A stretch of 64,000 nucleotides of DNA from positions 1 to 64,000 of the forward strand of contig JALQPE010000343.1 in the NCBI GenBank assembly GCA_030407315.1. Reading direction: 5' to 3'. Below the pieces are notes generated by a model. That model was not told where the DNA came from. It saw only the letters and a program-made list of their open reading frames with translations, and did not search any database. Positions 36,094 to 45,460 of the stretch are shown in pieces; position 1 is the stretch's first letter, and every line of letters begins with the position of its first letter. The position numbers were made by a program, and so were the translations under genes. This DNA is from Asparagopsis taxiformis (taxonomy: Eukaryota > Rhodophyta > Florideophyceae > Bonnemaisoniales > Bonnemaisoniaceae).

Positions 36094-36161
36094 TAGCCCG
36101 CGTGGCTCTCGTCGTCGTGCTCGTTGCACTCGTCGTAATTATCGTGTACAGCGTAACCACG

Positions 36162-38390
36162 ATGGTTACGACTCGTAGTACCGATGCTAACACTCCGCGG
36201 CCCGCCGGCTCTGCTGGAGGTGGAGCGAGGAACCCTTCGCAGGGCGCTCCCTCCCTCGTCGGAGCCGGTGCGCCGCCAGCGACGGAAGCGTCCATCGCTC
36301 CCGCCCCATCCGTTAGGGCGGGAGAAGCCGTTGCTCCTCAGGCCGTCGCCTCTTCGTCTCGCCCGATGGCTCCGTCTCGCCTGGTGGCTTCCGTGACGCC
36401 TGCCGAGGCTGCTAGGGCCGATGCCCCACGTGATGATGACGCAACGGCGTCCGACTCGGGGAATTCGTCACCCATCATCCCGGATGTCGCGGCCCCATCG
36501 AGGGGCGTAGCCGCGATGGCAGCGGCCGCTCGTTCGCGTCGTGCTGTGGCGGCGGCCCGCACCGGCGTGCCTCGTCGTGACGGTTCGCCTCGTTCTCCTC
36601 GTCAGGATCCCTCGCCGGAGGGTGGTGACCCCGTTGGGACAGTCGGCACCGCCTCACGTGGCGGGGTGGCGCTCAACGTAGGCGTCCTGACCCACGCGTG
36701 GGCTGCGTTGCCCCGCGTGGGCATTACGGATGACGATCTCGCCACGTTGGCAAAAGATCGTCTGGACGCCCGCGCGGTTGTCGACTACATGCTTTCCGCC
36801 GAGGATACGTGGGGGCGGGCAGCCGGGCGTCGTTTCGCCAACGGGCCACCGGGATCGGAACGTTACCAGATCCCGGCGTCGATACGTTGCGACCGCTCGT
36901 GGTTGCGTGACGTCAACGACGCGATCTACGTCGATCGTATGGACGCGTTCCTGTGGAAGGGGACGCCCGAGGAACCGCCGTTCATCTCGGTGGCGTCCGT
37001 CTTCGTATGTCCGCGGACACTTTCCGAAAGGCAACGTGCCGAATGGAAGACTGCTCTTTCGTTGAGCGTCATCTCCAAGAGCGTAGTGTCGTACGACGAC
37101 CATTTCGCGCTCCGTCACGTGAACGCGGACGACTACCGCGTGTCGCACGCGTCGGCTCCGTGGGTCGTCCCGAGCGAGCTCTACTTCCCGCCGTTGCCGG
37201 AAGTAGTAGAGGAGTTTCCGTATCCTCGTGGATCGTCCACATTGCTACCACGCGTGGTGCATTATTTTACCGATGCCGTGAAGGACGCGCCTGCCCCCGT
37301 GAAGGAACGTTTCCTCATGGCCGTGGATATCGAACACGCAGCGATGCTCGCATGCTCGCTGTTCGTGGAACGTCGTGTGTTCGGGCGCGCGTGCCTGCTG
37401 CCGGAGTCCACGTTGGACTTCCTGGCCGACTACGAGATGCTTCGTGCAATCCCGGTGGACGGTTCCGATACGTTCGTCTCCGTTACCAGCGCGTTGGCTG
37501 AGGCTCGCGGCGCCCTTGCGTTGGGGCCGGAGTATCGGGTTATACGTCCCGATTACGCAAGCGGCGATAACCAGGAGTTCGTCTCCGTGCGTAGCGATGG
37601 GGCTTACGTGCCGCGGGTCGCTTCCCGTTCCGAACGCCGTCGTGGCAATCGTACCGGTTATTTCGGTGGCCTCGGGGGCAACGAGCGCCCCCGAGGGACG
37701 CGTTCTGGCCGTCGTGGCCATCAAAACGAAGCGCCGCGTGCGTCGGATCCTCGAGAGATCGTGCCACGCGAGGCTACGGGAGGGGGCAACGTTGCCCGCG
37801 TCGGTCGTCCGGATGTGGCCACGCCGGCCGAGCGCGCGCCACGGTTCGTGAGCCTGGACGACCGCGTCTCCGATGAGGATGCCCGTCGGCTTCTCGGTAC
37901 GTCGATGGCCGCTCCGCCTCGTGTGGGCGGCTGGGTTATTCGTTCCCTCATTACGTCCGTGGCTCGCGCAGCCGAATATTTCAGAGCCCAGACGTTGGAC
38001 CTGACTGCCCGCTTGGCAACGGAGCGCGCGATTTCGGAACGTCTCGCCACGGCGACTCGTGGTTACGCACCGCCCGTTGGTGGTCGTAACGATCCTTACG
38101 CATTTGCGAGTGGCGGCGGCCTCGGCGACCCCGTCGGGTATGGTCACGCAGCGGCGTACCTGCCGCGCGACCCCGCTTCGGCGCGCCCTTCGGATACGCG
38201 CAGTCACGGGACTGCGGACCCTTACGCCAGGGACCCCGCGTCGCGTCGCGAGCGAGCCCCCGTGGTCACGCAGACCGTCGATCCGTACGCGCCGGGCTTC
38301 GTTCAGCCCAGTCGCAGCCGCAGCCACGATAGCCGCGGCGAAGGCCCTGGTCCGTATGACCCTGCGGGCAAGCGTTCTCGTCGCTACTAG
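36162..38390 (+). CDS. Antisense ORF (aORF) of the family B Ty3 element, 742 residues
   Basis: Intact frame from ATG at 36162. The frame is also open upstream, but that part is the end of a solo LTR, so the ATG is the better start. The protein opens MVTTRSTDANTPRPAGSAGG and has an Ala/Ser/Pro-rich N terminus. A folded-looking middle (residues about 170-460, DAIYVDRMDAFLW, NADDYRVSHAS, FTDAVKDAPAPVKERFL) follows, then an Arg/Gly-rich stretch with SERRRGNRTGYFGG and a D-P-Y repeat tail (NDPYAFA, ADPYARD, VDPYAPG). No known domain is recognised. It runs opposite to gag-pol, between pol and the 3' LTR. A homologue lies in the same place in family A, and a fragment at 12005-12390. Function unknown; Gag-like, RNA-binding or Env-like roles are all open. 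Confidence 0.75.
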   Translation: MVTTRSTDANTPRPAGSAGGGARNPSQGAPSLVGAGAPPATEASIAPAPSVRAGEAVAPQAVASSSRPMAPSRLVASVTPAEAARADAPRDDDATASDSGNSSPIIPDVAAPSRGVAAMAAAARSRRAVAAARTGVPRRDGSPRSPRQDPSPEGGDPVGTVGTASRGGVALNVGVLTHAWAALPRVGITDDDLATLAKDRLDARAVVDYMLSAEDTWGRAAGRRFANGPPGSERYQIPASIRCDRSWLRDVNDAIYVDRMDAFLWKGTPEEPPFISVASVFVCPRTLSERQRAEWKTALSLSVISKSVVSYDDHFALRHVNADDYRVSHASAPWVVPSELYFPPLPEVVEEFPYPRGSSTLLPRVVHYFTDAVKDAPAPVKERFLMAVDIEHAAMLACSLFVERRVFGRACLLPESTLDFLADYEMLRAIPVDGSDTFVSVTSALAEARGALALGPEYRVIRPDYASGDNQEFVSVRSDGAYVPRVASRSERRRGNRTGYFGGLGGNERPRGTRSGRRGHQNEAPRASDPREIVPREATGGGNVARVGRPDVATPAERAPRFVSLDDRVSDEDARRLLGTSMAAPPRVGGWVIRSLITSVARAAEYFRAQTLDLTARLATERAISERLATATRGYAPPVGGRNDPYAFASGGGLGDPVGYGHAAAYLPRDPASARPSDTRSHGTADPYARDPASRRERAPVVTQTVDPYAPGFVQPSRSRSHDSRGEGPGPYDPAGKRSRRY

Positions 38391-40861
38391 GTCGTTCCTA
38401 GGTTAGTTCGTAGGCCACGTAGGCTTTAGCATCGTGTTGCTTTCGTAAGCTTTCGTCTTGTTTCTTTGCGTAATCGCATGGCTCCGTTGAGCTTCGTAAT
38501 TCGCGTTTGGCAGGTCGTCTGCAGCGGGGGAGGGGTTAGCGTTAAGCCCCTCCCCACAATTTTTTGTTGTGGCGTCTACCCCGTTGGGCGTCGTAGAGCT
38601 TTCGTAGCTAGTCTTCCGCGTTCGCAGCGGCGTGTGCCCGTTGGCAGGTTCGTACAAATCGTAACTATTCGGCTAAGCGGCGGCGCGTAGCGGCGGCTTT
38701 TCACAACGAGTGGTACGTTAACCTCGATCGTTTAGCCCGTTGGCGTGCGTATCATTTAGTAACTAACTCGGAAATCGTTTCCGCCGTCGCTTCTCGTTCG
38801 AATGACCCCGTCGGGTGTCGAATTCCGTTGAGCATTCGAGCTCTTTAGCGCGTAGCACGTCGGTGCTAATTTTAATTTGCTCCGATGAGCTAGGTGAAAA
38901 TTTCATCGAACGTCAGACCGACTCGCACGTGAGTCGGTTTGACGTTCTACGCCGTGGCGTGTACGCAGCAATTAGTCGCAGTACGTTGCGGTTCCGTTGA
39001 TGACGTGGTTGCCGGCGGGCTTGGCATTTCGTATAGCCATTGACGTCATTAGCGCCGTCGCGCTTCACGTTGGCCAGTGGCGTTATCATTTTGTAACTAA
39101 CTCGGAAATCGTTTCCGCTGTCGCGCCCTGTGCGATTAACCCCGTCGGGTACCGCATATCGTTGAGCGTTCGAGCTCTTTCGCGCGTAGCACGTCGGTGC
39201 CACTTTTAATTTTTGCTCCGATGAGCTGGACGGAGAATTCGTTAAACGTCAGGCCGACTCGCGCGTGAGTTGGTTTGACGTTTCACGCCGTTGCGTGTGC
39301 GCGGCAGTGCGTCGTGGTGCGTCGCGGTTCTGTTGGCAACGTCTTTGCCGGCGGGCTTGGCATTTCGTATAGCCGTTAACACCGTTAGCGCCGTCGCGCT
39401 TCACGTTACCGCGGCTTCACCTTAGCCGGTGGCGCAATCGTTGCGCAGGTCCGCTTCGCGTAGCAGCGTCGTTGGAGCGTTTCATTAGCTCGTCCGTTTT
39501 GTGGTGCGTCGTGCACCTGGGCATACGTAATGCTCGTCTTTACGCCGTGGCGTCACTTTCGTTCATTCGCCTTGCGAACCCGACGGGGAAACGATTGACG
39601 AAGTCGTTTCGTGTGCCCGCGGGCGTTCAGGGCTACTACGTGAGTCAATTTTTCGTCGGCTCGTTGCCTTCAGCTGTGCCGTTTCCGTTGGCTACTAGCT
39701 TGTTCGCCGTTGCGTATTCGTATTTCGTTTCGCGGGGTCGACCCGTTGGCGTACGTCGTTATCGTTGGCGACGCCCGCGTACGCGCTCGTATCCTGGCCA
39801 ACGTGGCCGGTGGCGCGTGTGCCTTCGAGTTCGAACGGGGTCTAAGCTCGTTAGCTTCTCGTTTTGCGACGCGGACGTGCGCGTCTTAGCCTTCGTGACC
39901 CTACGTGGTCTACCCGCCTTTCGGGTTTGTTCGTGCGTTTCGACTAGCCGGCGGGCTTTTCGCTTTCGCGCGTCGTTCGTTATGCCCGCGTGGCAGGACA
40001 CCGTTGTGTCGTTCCGTGGTTGCCGTACGTGGCTACCGTGTTCGGCGTCGTGCCTCACGATGGCGATACGGTTCGCCGTCCGTCGTCGCGGCCTCGTTGG
40101 CTCGTCGTTCGCACGCTTTACTCGCGCGCTTCGTGCGCTGAGACCCGTTGGTCTTGTTCGTCGGCTAACGTATAGCTTCGCTCCGCTTCGTGCGTGGAGT
40201 TTCGTAATGAGGCCGTTGCCATCTTCGTTGGGGACGCGTCCGTTCTACGTCGTTTCTCCGCCTTCCGGCGTCACGTTGCCGTTAGCTCGCGAGCTGTTGG
40301 CGTTGACCACGTTGGTCGATGCGACTCATTGTCAGCGGCTGTCCACGGGGACGTACGATGGCTCACGTGACATGCCAAAATTACGAAATTTTCGGGGCAC
40401 GCGTGTCCCGAGATTTGGCCGGATTAGCGCACTGTAATCGGCCCGATTTTTCGTACCGTGCGTCCATGGCCCGCTGGCCCAAGTATAATTTTTCGCGCGA
40501 AAAATCTGACGTGTTGTCCGTCCGTGGCCCGTGGTGTCGTCACCTTTGCCCGTGGGACGGTCAACACTGTCGAGCCAGTCGTGGCTCTTCACATCGTGTG
40601 AATCGTCCGCGCGTGGACTCGTCGTCCAATCTTTCGTTGGCGCTCGTGCCTCCACCAACGTATGGTGTCGAAAACGAAAAGAGCGACGGCTCTAGCACGC
40701 ATCGCCCCCCCCCAACGCAAGGGTGGACGTCCCGGCCACTCGTTGTGCCTTCGCTTCTCGTTCATGCGGCTCGTCGCCTTCGTTTGTTGCATCGTGCAAC
40801 GCCGCGCACGCGTGCGCTTAGCTTGACGCTCGTGTGCGTTTTCGGGGGCCGTCGTGGCCTT
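38391..40861. repeat. Untranslated part of the family B element with a 336-bp tandem duplication
   Basis: Two direct copies of about 336 bp lie at about 38749-39080 and 39085-39420. Marker: CCGGCGGGCTTGGC at 39013 and 39349. Open frames here overlap on several frames and both strands, as expected of CG-rich DNA, and no family is recognised. A G9 tract (minus strand) with the 17-bp flank found at the true polypurine tract is at 40697-40739. Confidence 0.6.
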
Positions 40862-43800
40862 TCACGTTGTTGCTCGTCGCACGCGTGCGAAGTATCGAGA
40901 GACGCTCTCTTCAGATACGTTCCGGCGGGGCTCCCACGTAGGGTTACGATACCCGACCCACTTCACGAGGAAGCCTAGGGTGCCGTCATCGTTTACGCGA
41001 TGGTTCAGTAGGTCGTCTACTACATACGCCGGACCGTCGCGGTTCTTGTCGAGGTCTGCCTCGGTGGCATCGTATGGCTCCGGCGGGGGCGCGTTCGCCG
41101 GCGTTGGCGCGTACGCAACGCGGTCCGAGTTGACACGTTCAACTACGTCTCCTCGTTGGATGACGAACGTACGTACGTCGTTACGTAGTACGCGGAACGG
41201 TCCCAACGCGTGGTTGCCGAGCTTCGTGCCCTTCGTGGTCCCGTCCGTCGGGTCGATGAATACGTATTCTCCCGCGCGGATGTTTCGATTCGAGACACGG
41301 ACTCGTTTGTCGAAATTTCGTTTATAACGTGCCTGCGCGGCCTTCAGCGTTCGATACGCGTTATCCATCGTTGTGGCGAGCTCACGAACGTAAGTGGCTC
41401 GCCCTCCCCCGTCGGGTAGTTCGCGGTTCGTTACCGACGTGTGTAGCGCCAGCGGTGGCCGTGGATTCGTGAGAATCAAATCGAAGGGCGTCGTGCCCGT
41501 GCTCGAATGCACATGCGTGTTGTACGCAAACGTTAACGCCGATGCGTATCGATCCCAGTCGTTCTGGTTTTCGTTCACGTAATTGCGCAGCATCGCCAGG
41601 ATCGTCCTGTTGTAGCGCTCCACCTGCCCGTTCGTTTGGGGGTGGTACGTCGACGTAAAGACGTTCGTTACGCCAATCTCGTTGCAAACGCGCTGGAAGA
41701 ACTTAGCAGCGAACTGCTTTCCGTTGTCGCTTATGAGCGTCCGTGGGGGTCCATACGAGAAGACCCACGCGTTGACGAACGCACTCGCCACGTTGGCGGA
41801 ATCGATATTTCGTAGAGGTACGACTCTGGTTAGCTTCGTAAAGCGGTCCGTTATAACGAGGATAAATCGGTTACCACGCGTGGTCTTCGTAAGCGGACCT
41901 AGTATGTCGATACATAGGTCTCGCAACGGCTCCGTAGCCGGGAATAAACGTAACGGGTTCGTCCGTTTGCGAAGCTTCACGCGGTTCTTCGCACATCCAA
42001 CGCAGTTTCGTACCGTTGCGTGGATGTCGGCGGCCATCGCGGGCCAGTAGTACGTCCTCCGTAGGGTGTAGTACATAAGTGTTTGTCCGGGATGTCCAGC
42101 GAGGACGTGGTGGTGCGTTAACTCCAGCAGCCGCGGCCGCAACGAAGCCGGCACAACGATTTGTGTACGTTCCTCGTCGTGAGGGTTCCGGCGTCGGAGT
42201 AAGCCATCGTGGCCTTCGAAGAATGCAGCGTCCTGCGTCTCGGACTGTCGTGTCAGTATCGTTTGACAGAACGCGTCCTCGCGTTGAGCTTCGATAAGCT
42301 CGTCCCTCGTAATGGGAAGCTGAACGTCAGCTGGTGGCACGCGTGCCGAATCGTCTTCAGCAGCGCGCTGTTCGTCGAGGAAATCCGGTTCCTCGTCGAG
42401 AACGTCATCGAGCGACGCGTCGCGGTTGAACTCGAGTCCCTCGTTGCCAGCCGTCGCGGCTGGTGCTCGTTCGTCACGAGTCTCGTTCGACGGGTCGTCG
42501 TGACCCCTGGCATTCGGTGCCTCTTTACGTACGGACGTCGTTCGTCCTTGCCCTTTTCGTGTGGGTTGTCGCCGACTGCGAGTCGTCACGAGGACTGCGT
42601 CCCCGTACGATGGTACGTCATCGTCAACGGGTCGACCGTCGTCATACGTAGATATCACGCGTGATAAAGCGTCAGGTACCTGGTGCACGCGCCCAGGCCT
42701 GTACGTAACTTCGAAATCGAATTCGGCAACGCGTAGCCTCCATCGTAGTAGTCGTCCGGACGCGTCCGTAAGCGTCATCAGCCAACGCAAGGCTTCGTGG
42801 TCCGTACGTACGGTGAACCGCTGACCCTCTACGTAGGGTCGGAGCGACGTTATCGCCCAGACGACGGAGTAGCACTCGCGCTCGGTCGCTGAGTAACCGC
42901 GTTCGGTTTCGTTAAGGGTCTTCGACCAGTACCCAATCGGCACCCATTCGTTGGGCTTATCTTCGTTCTGCTGTTGGAGCAACGTAGCTCCCAGCTGATA
43001 CGCCGACGCGTCGGTATCGATCATGAACGGACGTCCCGCCTTCGGAAGGTGCAATACTGGTGGCGACACCAGTATTGTCTTCAACGTTTCGAACGCATTC
43101 GTTTGCGCGTCAGTTGGATTCGTCCAATCGGGGGAAGCGTCCTTCTTCAACATCGTGTTGAGTGGCCGAGCGATCTCGGCGTACGCCTTTACGAAACGGC
43201 GGTAAACGTTGGCCGCGCCCAAAAACGATCGACATTGCGTCTTGTCGCGTGGGAACGTAGCCGTACGAAAGGCTTCCTTGTTCCGAGCTGCGACGTGCAG
43301 CTTCCCTGGGGTGATCACGTGCCCCAGGTAGTCAACTCGTGGTTGAAAGAACGAGCACTTCGTGAGCTTTAACGTTACTCCCGCTGCGCGTAGCAGGGAA
43401 AGCACCTGGTCAACGTGACCCAGGTGAGACTCGAGGTCTTTCGAAAAGACGATTACGTCGTCTAAGTAAACAAGGCACGATTGCCAACGTACTCCGGAGA
43501 GGATGATGTCCAACGTCCGCTGAAACGTAGCGGGGGCGTTTCGTAGCCCGAATGGCATTCGCACGTAGCGATACGTTCCCATGAAAGACGTAAACGTTGT
43601 CTTATCACGGTCCTCGGCGGAGACGGGCACTTGCCAGTAACCGGCGTTACAATCGAGTGTCGTAAAGATAGCCGCGTCGCCAAGCGAATCTAGGCAGTCT
43701 TCCATACGAGGAAGCGGGTACGAATCAGCGATCGTTTTCGCGTTCAAACGCCTGTAGTCGACACAGAAACGTAAGGATCCGTCCTTCTTCGGCACCAACA

Positions 43801-44310
43801 CGATTGGTGACGCCCATTCGCTGGACGCGGGTTCGATAACCCCTTCGTTGAGCATCTTCGTGATCTGCTCCTCGGCTATCGTACGTAGAGCCGGACCCTG
43901 ACGATAGGGCATTGAACGTATGGGCCGCGTGCCCGGTTCTAGTTCGATTCGATGCTCCGTAGCATTGATTTCGCCGAGGCGTCCGCTCGTCCACATTGAC
44001 GAATGTGTGGCTAGCATCTCGTTGATGCGCTTTCGTAAGTCCTCGTCGTCGAGGTGCGACAAATCGATTGTCGACTGCCAATCCGTGGCGGAGTCGTTCC
44101 CCTTTTCGTTGACCAACGGGTCTGGCGTTTCGCCGCCCAACCCGTTCGTATTTATCCGCGTCGTCGCGTCGACTAGCGGTAGGTTCAAAACCTTCGCGAG
44201 GGCTTCGCCGCCCTCACGCTTGAGTGGGACGATTCCCAACGGGGAGCGTACCGCGTACGCAATCGTCGCGCCTTTCGGCAGCTCGCGGTCCTTCTTCGTG
44301 TAGATACGAT
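40862..44310 (-). CDS. pol: Pol: RT, RNase H, integrase, chromodomain (family B)
   Basis: Over 1,125 codons stay open. RT: YRRLNAKTIADSYPLPRMED, FGLRNAPATFQR and YLDD at 43468-43457. RNase H: FMIDTDASAYQLGATLLQQ, TVRTDHEALRWLM. Integrase: HHVLAGHPGQ...CVGCAKNR zinc site, then D in DILGPLTKTTRG, D in LISDNGKQFAAKFF and E in NGQVERYNRTIL. A chromodomain closes the protein (DDLLNHRVNDDGTLGFLVKW and NPTWEPRRNV, about 41040-40880). All catalytic residues are present. The frame starts without an ATG and is reached from the protease frame by a -1 change near 44310. Family A has that junction in one frame, so an indel at a TTTT run is likely. Confidence 0.9.
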
Positions 44311-45460
44311 AATAGAAAACGTCTCTCTGGGTCCTACGTCGACCACTCCGTTGGCTATACGAAGCCCATGCCGGAATTGCACCGACGCTTTCGGTTCGAG
44401 GAACACGAGTCCGGTCGCATCCGTCGTCACGTTGACGGTCCGTTGCGACATCGCCGGTACACGCGTGTACTTCGTCAGGCGAACCGAAAACGTTCGGCTC
44501 GGCCGATTCGAGGCCGCGTTACGCTCGCGGCGCTTCGGGTGTTCCACGTTTGGATTCGTTTCCCCTTCCTCCTCGTACGGAGTTTTCGAATCACCCTCCG
44601 CGATAATGGGTATCGTATCTCCTCGGTGGAGCTCGATCGTCTGCGCTCGACAGCGTATAGCATCGACATGTTTCGACATGAACGATGTACCCATTATGAC
44701 GGGGACAGCCAGCGTGTTGGCTACGAGGAATTTTACGCGGAACAGCGAGTTCCCAAGCCTGACACGAAGCAGGATGGCGCCTTCGATAGGCAAGCGTCGC
44801 CCGTTGGCGTCTCCGAGCTTCGGTAGCTCTTCGTCACGTAGACAGCGGTCAACCCAGTTGTAGGGTAGCAAACTTGTTCGTATCAAGTTGTAGCCGCTGC
44901 ACGTATCCATCGCGATGGTAATCGCCCTCATCACGTTGAGGTCTAGTCCGATCGTTCCGGACACGATGTAATGCTTCGAAGCAAGTAGGCACGTGTGCCT
45001 GTCGAGAACCAACGGTTCGGTTCTGACCGGCGCGCGGTCTCCGTCTCCGTTGACGGTTCTTTGCTTCACCGTATGAGCCTGTATGGCTTCTTTTGCGTCG
45101 ACACGCTTCGTATAAGCCGCGTGCTTGGCTTTCTCGCGCTCGGAAGCGTCGTGCTTCCGGGTAGCGCGTCTCGCTCGTCTGCGAGACTTCCTCTTCGTGT
45201 GAGGTTCGTTCGTCCCGTTGGACTTCGTGTCTCTCCCCACGTCGGGTATCGTTTGACTCGAGTTGGCCTTCGCGGCCGTGAGCTTTTCGTAACTCTCGTT
45301 CGTCGGTGAGCCTGCGGAGGACCAATCATCGATGCCGGTCGTCCCCCTTTCACGTAAGGGTTCAGGCGATGTGGGTGGCTCGTGACCTACATCGCCTGGT
45401 CGTTTTCCGGTGCGAGGCCGTTCGACACGTCGTCGTCGCGAGCCCACGAAGCTCGTTCGT
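44185..45460 (-). CDS. Protease-containing N-terminal part of Pol (family B)
   Basis: Open frame in the -1 phase of gag. Basic N-terminal half, then an aspartic protease with DTCSG at 44907-44890 in place of the usual DTGSG, and VPVIMGTSFMSKHVDAIRC downstream. No ATG opens it: it overlaps the end of gag by about 70 bases, after a TGA near 45463. It is therefore probably made by frameshift from gag. The swap of Gly to Cys in the active-site loop is unusual and might lower activity. Confidence 0.7.

Noticed and set aside
36018..36161. Upstream extension of the antisense ORF
   Set aside because: These codons are the last bases of a solo LTR with its own TSD (TAGCC). The homologous leader without the LTR shows the start at the ATG 36162.
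39472..40437. 321-codon + strand open frame inside the family B element
   Set aside because: CG-rich DNA with open frames on several frames and both strands, no recognisable motif, odd Arg/Val/Phe-rich composition. Probably chance.
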